Positions 46,537-58,595 of a DNA stretch of 64,000 nucleotides are shown one piece after another (position 1 is the stretch's first letter; every line of letters starts with the position of its first letter). The stretch covers positions 26,506,001-26,570,000 of the forward strand of contig CM075352.1 of NCBI GenBank assembly GCA_037693485.1. Direction: 5' to 3'. The notes beneath the pieces are model-generated. The model saw only the letters and a list, made by a program, of their open reading frames with translations, made no database searches and was not told where the DNA came from. The stretch is from Kitagawia praeruptora. Taxonomy: Eukaryota > Streptophyta > Magnoliopsida > Apiales > Apiaceae. The position numbers and the translations under genes are program-made.

Positions 46537-47825
46537 TGTTGAGTACTGAATACGGTAAAAGAATATAGAGGGGGGTGAATGGATTCTTGAACTTTTCTTG
46601 TCTCGAGTCTATGTAGCAGATAAGTGTTTGTGTGTGCAAGGTGTAGGTGCGGATAAAGAACAACACAAGGCACAATATCATTTTAATCTAATGTATTATT
46701 AGATAAAGGTTGCTACAATCTGTGAATACAAATGATAGTATTCTCAGCTTCATTTTTCTCAGAGAGATATAACTTACAGTGTATGAAAAACTTGACTCAC
46801 AAAAGTTGATGACTAAGGAAGTGAGGTTGTATCCTTATAGAACATGGATACAACCTACTTACTACAAATGAGGTAGCTAAAACAATTTACTTTCTAGTCT
46901 GTCTATCCTATTTGAGTAAGTGTCCAAACGGTTACAGATTTGACTTTGCAAAGCCTGTTCAGATCCACTTCTTTAGCCCTTTGTCTCTTCTATATCTCTT
47001 CAAGCTTCCTTATAGGCTTTCCAGAGCACGTTATAGATTGTGGTCCATAAAGTGCTTTGGCTTGTTGCAGGTTTCTGACTTGTACAATTCCTTCAGTATT
47101 TTGTCTCCAAGAATGTATTCGAGAAGTGACTAAGTAGGTGATTCGAGAACTAGAATTAACTTGATCGATAACTCTGAGTTCTCGAACACTGTTATATTGA
47201 CATATCGAACCACTTCTCGAATAGCTCTTTTCCATCAGGATTCCTTGAGATGTCGAATAGAACATTTGACTTATCGAATCCTCGAGATATCGAATAGCTT
47301 TCTGAGTCCTTGAGATATCGAATGGAACTTTGACTTGTTGACTCTTTGAGAACTCGAATACCACTTTGACTTGTTGACTTCTTGAGTTCTCGAATAGAGT
47401 AGTAGACATATCGAATCTCTGAGATATCGAATGAGATATCGAACAGTGTATTCAGAGATATCGAATAGTGTCTTGAGATATCGAATCCCTGACTTCTCGA
47501 ATGTTGGACTTCTCGAATAGACAAAACCACTTCTCGAATTGGTACTTAGGCAATTTCTTCACTTTCTTCAAATCCCAACTGTGATTATTTGACAGTCTTT
47601 ATCTTCTTGCTTGAGGCATGATCCTTGGAACTTCTTTCAAGCATTATTCTTGACTTTATAAGTACAGTTACACAACTAGGATTTGGTGCCTATTACAAGT
47701 ACAAAACAAGTAAAGACTCTACAACTAGAGGTTCCCTCAGTCAAGAGGTCATGTAGGTAATGCAAAGCATTACAAACAATTAGGCTTGTTATTAGATGTA
47801 AATAGGCATGCCTCTGTGACTAACA
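46537..47825 (-). repeat. 3' LTR of the minus-strand SIRE-like element
   Basis: 1289 bp, TGTTAGTCACAGAGG...ACTCAACA on the minus strand. It carries the TCGAAT array at about 47120-47540 and aligns along its length with the solo LTR at 44927. Confidence 0.9.
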
Positions 47826-48020
47826 ATCTCCCCCAAATTGTGAGTGAGACCCTTAGTCACAATTTCATGTCTGATAACAAGCCTAACATACATAAAGATA
47901 AAACTTTGAAAAGTACAGGTATGAAATTTGATTGAGCACATGAATGAATAATCTTACAGTATGATGAAATACTAGCCATTCTCATTTGATTCCATCTTCA
48001 TTGCTTTGGCTTGTAGATCA

Positions 48021-50853
48021 TCATATGTTTTCTGTGTTTCTTTCTTTCTCCTTTCTTGCATTCTCATCCATGGCCTTTATGATCTTTGTCAAAGCATCTA
48101 ACTCTTCAAGCATGATAGAGTCTTTGAAATCTTCAAGTACTGGTTTTAGAATGTTGGCAGGATAGTGACTGAGTAGGTTCATTCTTATATTGACATTATC
48201 TCCATTTCTCCTCCTATACTTCACCACATAGGGATTGAATTGAACTCTACACAGTCCTTTTGCCCTTAGCTTTTCTGCTTCAACTTCCAGCCTATCAATC
48301 TCCTTCTCCCTTTCTAGCCATTTCTCAAAGCATCCATTTCTTATCTTATCAGCATAGTCTCTTTTCATTTTTACAAAATCAATCAACTCCAGCTTCCATA
48401 CTTTCTCCACTTTGTTTTCAGAATCCAATAATGCAATGATTCTTTCTATTTCATATAGCTTGCCCCAATTTTGACACTGTTCTTGTTTGAATTTCTTCTC
48501 CCTTTCATCAGTATATCTAATCTCAAGGCAGTAGTTATTCATAATGGCAGCATAGTAGATTCTTTGAGCTTTTAGATATTGCAATTGGTCTTCATCAAAA
48601 TCTTCATCTAATGGTTGGAGTTTTAAGCCTGGATAGATTGTCAGAGTCCTTGATTTGGATAGCTTTGGTTTCCTTGCAGCTTGTTTGAATTTGATCCTTT
48701 TTACATGGTTGCCTGGCAGTAGCATGTGACCTTTGTTTGTAGACCATTGTAGTATTCCATTAGCAGTTTTCTTTTTGAAACACACAGATTGCTTCTTGAC
48801 TTGAATCTTCTTTCCTTGAGTTGGCAAAGCAGTTGCAGAAGCCATTGATTCAGATTTTGGTAGGTCATTGCTAACAGTATTCACCCTAGACTCAGAGTCT
48901 TGTGTTGTGGTGAGATTACTGTTAGTAATGCCTAAGACTTGCTGCTTTCCACTCTTTCTCTCATACACCTTTCCACCATCTCTGTCATCATCTTTCTTAC
49001 CATCCCTTTTCTCTTTGTCATCACCACCCTTATTCCTTTCTTGAGATCCACCTTTGCTGCCACTCCTGTCTTGATCATCCTTATCTTTGTCTGACCTTCC
49101 CTCTTTAGCAATAGGCTTGATGTCTGACTGGGAGTTGATAAACTTCACCAGGATGTCAAGAGCCTCTATCTCAGATTTAGATTTTCCACTCCTTGAATGT
49201 AGAACTCCAGCCAAAAAATTTATTGTAGACATGTTGTTTGATTTGAGGTGTTGGCCAAATCTGAAGGCAACAATGTCTTGATTCTTTTCATATAAGATAC
49301 AGTGAGGCTGAGGAACTACTTGAGGCAATTGAGATTTCATGCACTTGGTGAGAATCTCCTTGAGCATGTTGTTGTCTGATGAGTTATTCCTTTCTATCTT
49401 CCTGATAATTGTTCCAAGTTCTGAGTTGGATAGAATTTGCAAAGCTTCAATGTGGATGTGAAAGAGGTTTTTGGCAGTATGGACTAGGACTTCTCTATCA
49501 TTGGTAGTGATGATGGCATAAGGATTAGTCTGAACAATTTTTCTTCTCACTACAGTGACTAGGAACACATCTTACATAAGAAGCTTGATGTAGTCAAAGT
49601 AATGGAAGTTTGCCCTTCTTCTCAGGTCATGTAGGTGCTTCAGAAAGGTTATGTCATGGTATAATTTAGAGTTTGCAGTTTCTTGACATACCCTTTGAGT
49701 GAGAACATTTCTGAATTCTGAAGGTTCACCTTGAAGAGATTGCTTAGCAATGTCAGGAATGTCAAATTCATATTCTGTTTCAGATGGAGGGATAGATGGA
49801 ATCTTGGCCTCTTCATCTATATCCACTTTCTTCAGTTTTTCCTCCTTGGATGCTGCCTTTAATTTCTCAGACTGATCTGACTTAGCAGTTCTTGGTTGAC
49901 CACCACCCTCATTCATTGTAATGCCTTTCTCCTTAGGTTTCCCCCCCTTAGATTTTGAGTCCCTTAATGTCCTCTTCTCCCCCTTAGGCTTGTTGTCAGG
50001 CACAGAGGCTGTAGTAGCGACCTTTGGGTTGGAAGAGGCTTCAGGCAGAGGGAGTCCCATATGCATCATTATGGCAAAAAGCATCTGTTGTTGATTAAGA
50101 AGAACATTAGCATTGGCAGTGGCTTGAATGTCCAACTTTTCATTGAGGGCAGCAACAATGTCTGTCAACTGAGCATTGAATGTCTTTAGATTGACCACCT
50201 CCTTTTCCAGAGTATCCACCTTTGTGAGTAACTCAGTGGCCTTGAAACCAGAGATAGATTGCTCCTTGAGTCTTTGGACTTCATACTTGGTCATGTCATG
50301 TACAGGGACCTCAGTTACCAGCTTATCCCCATATTGATTCTTGAACATTGTTCTCAGAATGGCATTTGAGTCTGTGGTTTGATCAGATAGAGATTGAAAC
50401 TTATGCCCCAGCCCTGTGACAGTATCTTTGAGAAGGGCCAAGCCATTGTCCATTTTGGTGCAGCTAGACTTGCAGGCTAGGATTTCCTTGACCACAGTCT
50501 CCAGTTGAGGGAATTTGGAATCAAAAGCCCTTTTCAACTCATGCACCTCCTTGGTTGTGGCTGTACACACTTCTGTGACTTCTGTCTTTAGACCCTTGCC
50601 AAGGTAGTGTGCAGCCTTGAGAATTCCATTGTAACTGTCATTGACTGCTTCATACACATCACTAGGGGTGAGAGATTTGGCATTGGACCCTAGTGAAGTG
50701 ATGTACTCCTCTCTGAGGTACTGTAGGACTTCTGAGAGAGGAATGTCATATTTTCCTTGAAGCCAGGCATCTACATTGCCTTCTCTCTCAGAATCATCTA
50801 CAATTTTGGCCTGTTGTAGCTCCACATCCTCTTTATGGCACAAGAGAATAGCT
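48021..50853 (-). pseudogene. Third-ORF protein of the minus-strand SIRE-like element
   Basis: One frame runs from the insertion point at 50853 to a stop at 48021, about 940 codons, broken only by TAA at 49572-49574 (LLM*DVFLVTVV), probably a CAA-to-TAA change. The upstream half is rich in heptad-like Leu/Val segments (coiled coil: LLTKVDTLEKEVVNLKTF). The middle is a Lys/Asp/Gly-rich charged linker (SDKDKDDQDRSGSKGG), and the C-terminal part has a Lys/Glu-rich helix with FVKMKRDYADKIRNGCFEKW. No enzymatic motif, signal peptide or membrane helix is evident. Proteins in this position have been called envelope-like; the function is unknown. The true N-terminus is cut off. Confidence 0.8.
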
Positions 50854-52301
50854 TGAAAGGCATATGACTCAGCCTATTTGTAGTTCGAGGATCCAACTCA
50901 ACTTAAAGTAGATTGTAATAAGTAAATAATATTAACTGTCACAGGAATCTCAGAAGATGCTATCTATCAGAAGGAACAAATCTACAAGTCAATCTATAGT
51001 TTTGATATTTTACACTGGAAGAAGTTCAGTCTACTGATCAAGCCTCAGTGTGGTATTCAAAGTCATGGATTTAATTCAGAAGGACAGAGATTTCTACAAG
51101 TGACAAGAGACAGTATCAGTATAGAATATTTAAAGAAAGTTGAGAGAATAAATTGACCACAGCTTAAAGTCAAAATGAAGAACAGAAGTTGAAGTTAGTC
51201 GTTCATGAACCAGACCGTGCATCGAGCGTCAACAAATATTCAGTGGAGGTTCTTTATTTATTTCAGTGGTTTAAAAAGTGAAGGTTAGACTATCAAATGA
51301 ATTATGTTAATTCTCTATTAATTAATTTAAAGTATTTAGTTAACTTAATTAATAAATTAATTCTTCAAAGATTAATTTATTTATTAAGTTAATTATTGAA
51401 TTAATTAATTTAGAATTAATATAGATTGCTAAAAGACTATCAGAAGTGTTTTTAGACTATGGTTTTAATATTAAAAGACTATCTGAGATAGTCTAGGAGA
51501 TAGTCTGCTCAGCATACTCTGTCCAGTTTGATAGTCTGCTGAGGAATTGTCTACCAGGAAGTCTGCATGGTAGTCTGCCAGAAAAATCATGTATTAAAGA
51601 CTATCAGGATAGTCATTCTGATAGTCTGGAGAAAGAATTGGGTAGTCTGCCAAGCCAGATAGTCACACCGGTAGTCTGCAAGAGAAAGGATAGTCACACC
51701 GGTAGTCTGCAACAGGTCAGATAGTCACACCGGTAGTCTATGTGTTCCCTGGATAGTCTGCAAGCCTTTAGACAGTCTGTGGATAGTCTGTTTAAGTGTT
51801 AAAATAGACAGAAGATATTTTGAACATATCAACTACAAAAGAGACAGAAGCCAAAAAGAACACAGACACGAGACAAGAAACTTAAAGACAGGAAGAACAA
51901 AAACATTACATCTCTCATCTTTAAAAGCCACTGACTATATCATTTAATTCACAGAAAATCAAGTTCAACTCATTTGTAACATTTGATCCATTAGAACTTA
52001 ATTATTTGTGACTCTTGTATTACTAGCGAATTAAGTTTCCTAGTTCGTATCTCGATTTTTATTAACTAAATTAGAAAAGTTCATGTCGAATTTTCTAATT
52101 AGTTTTTATTAACGTGATAATACTCTGTACTGATTTTGTAACAACCATCAAGTTTAATATATCGTTATATTTAACTTGAATTTTGTTTCAATTAATTCCG
52201 CTCAAATTTGTCTAAACTAAATTTTATTTAACGGACAAATTTCGATAAAAAGATATAGATTGTATTCAACCCCCCCTTCTACAATCTTAACGGACCTAAC
52301 A
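50854..52301 (+). repeat. 5' LTR of the SIRE-like element (1448 bp)
   Basis: Starts TGAAAGGCATATGACTCAGC and ends GGACCTAACA before the primer site. It includes an array of AGTCTG words (about 51465-51790) and a run ACCCCCCC close to its end (about 52269-52276). Confidence 0.95.
51465..51790 (+). repeat. Degenerate tandem array of (GA)TAGTCTG units in the LTR
   Basis: Units such as GATAGTCTG, GGTAGTCTGC and ATAGTCACACCGGTAGTCTG recur about 20 times at 10-30 base spacing. Related words in both orientations (AGTCTG, CAGACTATC) fill 58925-59400 in the spacer of the same element. Confidence 0.85.
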
Positions 52302-52303
52302 AT

Positions 52304-52315
52304 TGGTATCAGAGC
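52304..52315 (+). other. Primer binding site of the SIRE-like element
   Basis: TGGTATCAGAGC, the initiator tRNA-Met complement, two bases after the LTR. Confidence 0.95.
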
Positions 52316-52399
52316 CATTTGATTGATATACAAATCAAGATCCTATTCTTATTCAATTAAAAATCAAGCTCGAATTTTTAACTCTCTTAAAAGTTCATC

Positions 52400-54733
52400 A
52401 TGACTTCTAAAGCCATTGTTAAGATACCTATCTTTGACAAAGATAATTATGATATGTGGAAGAATAAGATGGAGTTGTTTCTAGAATGTACAAACGTTAA
52501 ATATTTGGTTGTTTTGAAAACCGGACCTAAAACTCCTATGGTCTATGAAGATGAAGTTGAAGCTGAGGGTAAAATTGTGATTCCTGCTAAATCTTATGAA
52601 AAGGACCCTGCTACCTATACACCTGAGGAAAAGGAGGATGCAGGGCTTGATAGAAACCTCAGACTCATTCTAATAGATTCCCTGGATGCTGTGATGTATA
52701 GCCATGTGATGAATTGTAAAACTGCCAAACACATGTGGGAAACTATTGAAACCATTAATGAAGGAACCGATGAAGTCAGGGAGAACAGACTTCAAATCTT
52801 AACCTCTGAGTATGAACACTTCAGAGCTGGCCCTAATGAAGGCATTCAAGAAGTGTTTGAAAGGTATAATAAAATAATCAACAACTTGCAAATCCATGGC
52901 AAGAACTATACACAGAAGGAGATTAATCTGAAGTTCTTACTGACTATGCCGACTCACCTGGAACACAGGATAACAGCAATAAGATAATCTCGTGACTTGA
53001 ATAAAGTTAGTCTTGAAAAACTCTTCGGTATTTTAAAAACCTATGAGTTGGAACAAGTCCAACAGAAAGAGATTCATGGTAAAGGTAGAGTTGCAAGTTC
53101 ATCTACAGCATTAGTGGTTGATGCTCCTAAGGAAGTGGAAGCTAAGGTTGTTCGACCTTACAGCTCAGACAAGGAGCAGACTGAAGTGGAACATGGTCAG
53201 ACACCAGCTACTCAGGATGGAAGTGAGTTTTACTCATTAGAAGAATTGGATCAGTTGGAGGATGAATCCATGGCACTCATGGTTAGACAGTTTGGCAACT
53301 TTAGATTCAGGAGAAATCCTAAGTTCAAGTTCAAGTCTAATAACAGATTCCAGAGAGGAGGTTCCTCATCCTCCAATAGCAGAGGTGGCTACAAAACTGG
53401 AACTGTTGATAGAAGCAAAATTCGTTGTTATAATTGCAATGAACTTGGACACTTTGCCACTGAGTGTCAGAAACCCAAACAAGCCCAGAAGAGAGATTAT
53501 GTTCCTGAAAAGAAGAAACCTGGAAAAGCCTATGTGGCTGCTGGTAAAAGCTGGGATGACACAGATAGTGAAGATGAAGAATTTGGAAATCTTGCACTAA
53601 TGGCAAATGGTGACATGCTCACTGATCCTAAACCACAGGTAAAACTTACTGACTCTGAGTTGGTTCGTCAGTTAGGTGGCTCCTTGGCTAATGCACAAAA
53701 ACACATTGCTAGATTAAATCTGTTAAACACTGAACTTGAAAATGAAGTGTTAGAACTAAAAAAGGTGCATGTTAATCAAGATCAACAAAAAGAGGAAATA
53801 GCACGACTTAATAGAAGAGAGAAATCCATTCTAGAAGTAGTGACTAAACAACTTTCTAAAATTGATGAACTTGAAACCAAGGTTAGTGCTTGCTTTAATT
53901 CTGTTAAACTTTCTAAAGAGCATTTCAATAAACAAGCTATAGAACGAACTGTAGGAATAGGGTTTGGTTATAACGAAGCTGTTGGAATGTTAGGCATAAA
54001 TACCCCTAACCTTGTTAGTGCTAAAGAGAGGGGTATACCACATGTGCTTAAGAATGTTGAAGATCCGCTCTTTAAGAAGTCGATTGCAGAACCTCCAAAC
54101 TTCACTTCTATCATTATTCAAGAAGAGATGCGTAATGAGGACAGTGCAAATGGCATTGTCCTTGATAATGTTAAATCTGTTAAGAAACCAGTTAAGGTTG
54201 TTTATCCAACCAGTTCATCTAAAACTGGGTTAAGTGGTGATAAGTTGAAAAAGAATAATAACATGTCTAACATGCATACCATGCCTACCATTGATACTTA
54301 TCATAAAGCATGTGGTGTTGTCAATTGTATGTCTTGTGCTTTTAATGTAATGTCTGCTTACTTTAATGGTAATCAAGCATGTGCTGGTAAGACTGCTCCT
54401 CGACAACACATGAATAAGAATAAAAATGTTAGATCAAAGACTGCTAGTCCTCCTCAAGATAGGAGAGAGACATTTGTATCAAAGCCTAAACAGACTTTTG
54501 GTAAGGCTGCTTACAAGGTCAAATGTCCAGTCAGTGAAACAAATATCATTGCTGCTAAAGAAACATGGATACCCAAGATAAAACAAAAGATTGTCAAATC
54601 TGTTTATAGGGTTAAATGTTTGTTGGTTAGTGGTGAAAATGGTGTCAATGTTAAAAATGTTGTTTTGCCTGACAAAGGCCAATTCTTTAAGCATTCTGGA
54701 CCCAATCAGGTTTGGGTTCCGAAGAAGGTTTAA
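52400..54733 (+). pseudogene. SIRE-type Gag with one premature stop
   Basis: ATG at 52400 (MTSKAIVKIPIFDKDNYDMW) opens a Gag frame of about 777 codons interrupted by TAA at 52985-52987 (ITAIR*SRDLN). Parts: UBN2/DUF4219-type core to about residue 240; acidic segment; zinc knuckle CYNCNELGHFATEC with all four ligands (about residues 343-356); a Lys/Leu-rich coiled-coil segment; and a C-terminal tail ending GPNQVWVPKKV. The end overlaps the pol frame by 43 bases. The stop would leave 195 residues and lose the zinc knuckle. Confidence 0.9.
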
Positions 54734-57700
54734 CCTATTTGACATTGCAGGGTGTGAAACAGGTTGATCGAGTGACCTGGATCTTGGACAGTGGATGTTC
54801 AAGGCATATGACTGGAGACAGAACCCTGCTGACAAATGTGGTTGAGAAAACCGGCCCAGTGGTTACCTTTGGAGATAACAGCATAGGTACAACTGATGGA
54901 TATGGCAGATTGGAAGCTGGAAATGTTATCATTGATGAAGTGTCTTTTGTGAAAGGACTTGAGCACAATTTGTTAAGTGTCAGTCAATTTTGTGACAAGG
55001 GATTCGAGGCTTACTTCAACAAGAAGAATTGTCTAATCTCACACAAGAGACATGAACAACCATCTCTTACAGGAGTCAGAAAAGGAAATCTATACGTGGC
55101 CAATATGAACACTGGAAGCACTGAAGAAATCAACTGCTTTTATTCTAAAGCATCTACAGATGAAAGTTGGCTATGGCACAAGAAACTCTCTCACCTTAAT
55201 TTCAAGACAATGAATTCTCTAGTTAAAAGAGAACTGGTGAGAGGTTTACCTTCAATGGAATTCACTCAAGAAGGACTCTGTGATGCCTGTCAAAAAGGCA
55301 AATTGAAAACAGCAACTCATAGGAGCACTGACACATCTTCAATAACTGAACCTCTACAACTGTTGCACATGGATCTGTTCGGTCCAGTTAATGTGATGTC
55401 TATATCAAAGAAAAGATATGCTCTCGTGATTGTTGATGACTACTCAAAGTACACATGGGTTTTATTTCTGAATTCCAAAGATGAAACTCCACAGTTAGTG
55501 ATTGATCACATCAAGTTGATTGAAATGGAGTACAAGAAACCAGTTAGAGCAATAAGGTCAGACAATGGAACCGAATTTAAGAATGCAGTTCTAAATGATT
55601 TTTGTACTGGGAAGGGAATAACAAGGCAGTACTCAGCCCCAAGAACTCCTCAGCAAAATGGGGTAGTAGAAAGAAAGAATAGAACCTTGATTGAAGCTGC
55701 ACGTACTATGTTAAGTGAATCAAAGCTTCCCTTGTACTTTTGGGCTGAAGCTGTTAACACTGCATGTTATACCCAGAATCGAACTTTAATCAACAAAGAC
55801 TTGATGAAGACCCCCTATGAAATTATGTATGAAAAGAGACCAACACTCAAGTACTTTCATGTATTTGGAGCAAAATGCTTTGTGCTTAAAGATGGAGATG
55901 ATCGTGGTGGAAAATTTGAGGCCAAAGCACATGAAGCAATTTTCATTGGTTATTCAAGAAGAGCTTACAAGGTGTATGTGATTGATCATCAGACAATGCT
56001 TGAAAGTGTCAATGTATCATTTGATGACACTAAACTTCCTAGTATCCAAACGGAGGATTCATCTGAAAAGTTATCTTTCGATGATATGACAGACTCCGAT
56101 TCAGATGGTGACAACCAACCTGATGTTGCTGCTAATGATAACAGTAATAATGATGATAATGATCAGGGTGGTGGTGGTGGAAACAATGATCAGAATGGAG
56201 ATACCACTGACACTCCTGAACATTCATCTAGTCAAACTGGCAACAACTCAGGGGGAGGTGATGAAGGATCAGCTGGTCATACTCAACATCATAATGAAGA
56301 ACAAGGCGAATCATCAAGGTCAAATCTTCCCAGACAGACTGTGTGGAATAGAGCTCATCCTTTTGAGTTGATCGTTGGTGATCCAGATGTTGGTGTAAAA
56401 ACTAGAAGGAGCTATCAAAATCAATGCAATTATTCTGGGTTTCTGTCTGCAATAGAACCTAAGAAAACAGAAGAAGCTCTTTCTGATCCTGATTGGGTGA
56501 TTGCTATGCAAGATGAACTCAATCAATTCAAACAACAAGAAGTATGGAAGCTGGTACCCAGACCAAAAGACAGGAAAGTAGTTGATACCAGGTGGGTATT
56601 CAGAAACAAACTTGATGAAGATGGCATTGTAACTAGAAACAAAGCAAGACTGGTTGCTAAAGGTTATTCCCAAGCTGAAGGAATAGATTATGATGAAACC
56701 TATGCACCAGTGGCTAGACTTGAGGCTATAAGGATATTCTTGGCATTCGCAGCACATTCAAACTTCAAAGTTTATCAAATGGATGTCAAGAGTGCCTTCC
56801 TGAATGGTAAGCTAGATGAAGAGGTATATGTAGAACAGCCCCCTGGCTTTGAAGATCCAGAATTCATGGACTTTGTCTATTTTCTCTTCAAAGCTATTTA
56901 TGGTCTTAAGCAAGCTCCAAGGAAATGGTATGACACTCTTTCTGAATTTTTACTTGAAAATGGATTTGTTAGAGGTGTCATAGACAAAACTCTCTTTACT
57001 AAGAAACATAAGAATGATACTATATTAGTCCAAGTCTATGTGGACGATATAATATTTGGGTCTACTAATGATCTTCTGTGCAAGAAATTTGCTAAGCTAA
57101 TGCAGGGTAAATTTGAGATGAGCCTGATGGGTGAGCTGAAGTTCTTTCTTGGATTACAAGTAAGTCAAAGGACAGATGGAATTTTTATTTGTCAATCCAA
57201 GTATGTCAGAGAGCTCCTCAAGAAATATCAAATGGAGGACTCATCTTCAGCAAGAACACCATCATCAACAGCTGTGAAATTTGGAGCTTGTGAAAATTCT
57301 GCTAAGGTAGATATCACAAGCTACAGAGGTATGATAGGTTCATTACTTTACCTTACTGCAAGTAGACCTGATATTATGTATGCTACATGCTTGTGTGCAA
57401 GGTTCCAAGCGGATCCTAGAGATGTGCATCTCATTGCTGTTAAACGAATCTTGAGATATCTTAAGGGTACACCTAACTTAGGTATTTGGTACCCTAAAGA
57501 ATCTGGTTTTAACCTTGTTGGATATACAGATTCAGATTATGCAGGAAGTGTTGTAGATAGAAAAAGCACCTCTGGGAGTTGTCAATTCCTAGGTGGTAGG
57601 TTGGTCTCCTGGTACAGCAAGAAACAACAAACAGTTTCCAACTCAACAGCTGAAGCAGAATATATAGCTGCTGGAAGCTGTTGTGCTCAAATCTTGTGGA

Positions 57701-57987
57701 TTAGGAATCAGCTACGTGACTATGGCTTTGTACTTGACAATATTCCAATTCTGTGTGACAATACAAGTGCCATAGCAATCTCCAACAATCCTGTGCAGCA
57801 TACGAGGACCAAGCACATCGACATCAGGTATCATTTTATCCGAGAGCATGTCATGAATGGTACCGTGGAGTTACATTTTGTACCCACGGAAGAACAAACA
57901 GCAGATATTTTTACTAAGTCTCTTGACGAATCCACATTCACCAGAATTGTTGGTGAATTGGGTATGTTAAATAGTCCTAGTAATTAA
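54691..57987 (+). CDS. SIRE-type Pol polyprotein (protease, integrase, RT, RNase H), intact frame
   Basis: An uninterrupted frame of about 1,095 codons, with no ATG expected because it would be made as a fusion from gag. From 54712 (residue 1): protease WILDSGCSRHMTGD (22-35); integrase zinc region HKKLSHLN...CDACQKGK (about 156-203) and catalytic core HMDLFGP, RSDNGTEF, PQQNGVVERKNRT (about 219-330); an Asp/Asn/Gly-rich linker (about 455-540); reverse transcriptase from WVFRNKL (about 628) with MDVKSAFLNG and YVDDIIFGS (about 775); RNase H with TDSDYAGS, AEAEYIAAG and HIDIRYHF (about 940-1050); end ADIFTKSL. All main catalytic motifs are present. It lies -1 relative to the gag frame. Confidence 0.95.
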   Translation, partial: AFWTQSGLGSEEGLTYLTLQGVKQVDRVTWILDSGCSRHMTGDRTLLTNVVEKTGPVVTFGDNSIGTTDGYGRLEAGNVIIDEVSFVKGLEHNLLSVSQFCDKGFEAYFNKKNCLISHKRHEQPSLTGVRKGNLYVANMNTGSTEEINCFYSKASTDESWLWHKKLSHLNFKTMNSLVKRELVRGLPSMEFTQEGLCDACQKGKLKTATHRSTDTSSITEPLQLLHMDLFGPVNVMSISKKRYALVIVDDYSKYTWVLFLNSKDETPQLVIDHIKLIEMEYKKPVRAIRSDNGTEFKNAVLNDFCTGKGITRQYSAPRTPQQNGVVERKNRTLIEAARTMLSESKLPLYFWAEAVNTACYTQNRTLINKDLMKTPYEIMYEKRPTLKYFHVFGAKCFVLKDGDDRGGKFEAKAHEAIFIGYSRRAYKVYVIDHQTMLESVNVSFDDTKLPSIQTEDSSEKLSFDDMTDSDSDGDNQPDVAANDNSNNDDNDQGGGGGNNDQNGDTTDTPEHSSSQTGNNSGGGDEGSAGHTQHHNEEQGESSRSNLPRQTVWNRAHPFELIVGDPDVGVKTRRSYQNQCNYSGFLSAIEPKKTEEALSDPDWVIAMQDELNQFKQQEVWKLVPRPKDRKVVDTRWVFRNKLDEDGIVTRNKARLVAKGYSQAEGIDYDETYAPVARLEAIRIFLAFAAHSNFKVYQMDVKSAFLNGKLDEEVYVEQPPGFEDPEFMDFVYFLFKAIYGLKQAPRKWYDTLSEFLLENGFVRGVIDKTLFTKKHKNDTILVQVYVDDIIFGSTNDLLCKKFAKLMQGKFEMSLMGELKFFLGLQVSQRTDGIFICQSKYVRELLKKYQMEDSSSARTPSSTAVKFGACENSAKVDITSYRGMIGSLLYLTASRPDIMYATCLCARFQADPRDVHLIAVKRILRYLKGTPNLGIWYPKESGFNLVGYTDSDYAGSVVDRKSTSGSCQFLGGRLVSWYSKKQQTVSNSTAEAEYIAAGSCCAQILWIRNQLRDYGFVLDNIPILCDNTSAIAISNNPVQHTRTKHIDIRYHFIREHVMNGTVELHFVPTEEQTADIFTKSLDESTFTRIVGELGMLNSPSN

Positions 57988-58595
57988 ACTAGTTAATATC
58001 TGAGGTTTGATCTTTAATAATTTACAAGTGATTATCTTGTTAATATTTGTTGATTAAAATCACTTGTATAATTATTTTATCAACTTACCTTGTTACTTGT
58101 TAATGTTCAAACCATTGTCATTATCATCTTAATATATTCCTACTTACTTCTTTTCAATGTTAAAATAATTCATTTTCCTTAAAAATAATTTTCTCAAATT
58201 TTACAAGTTGTAATTTATGAGAAACTTATTTTTCTTGAAAATTATATTTATGATGGTTTAATAAGTCATATTTTCTTTTTAAATAATTTTCTATTAGAAA
58301 TTTATTTTATTAGAAAATATATAGATTTATTAATCTACCATGAATAAATATGTAAATAGTTAATAGTTTATTAATTGGTTTGTAGTGTTTGTCCTTTTGT
58401 TATTAATGTTTGATTTCATAAAAGGGACTACATATGATTGTTTTTATAATTTTTATTCGATTTTATAATTTTAGTGTAAATTATTTTGCTATTTTATAGC
58501 TTGTTTTAATAATTAAATTTGCTTCATTGTTAGAATTGCTTCATGTAAATAATCTGGTACATATTCTGTTAATACTTGATTTTTAGAATAGTTAT

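Larger units (their letters stand above)
46537..50853 (-). mobile_element. 3' half of a minus-strand SIRE-like retroelement, split by a later insertion
   Basis: Contains the 3' LTR (46537-47825), the polypurine tract (TTTGGGGGAGAT on the minus strand, 47826-47838) and a long third ORF. At 50854 the plus-strand SIRE element begins in the middle of that ORF; the rest of this element (pol, gag, 5' LTR) should lie beyond the right edge of the window. Confidence 0.85.

Noticed and set aside
45490..47540. CRISPR-like array
   Set aside because: The units are degenerate, have irregular spacing and lie inside plant retrotransposon LTRs; there are no spacers of constant length and no cas genes.
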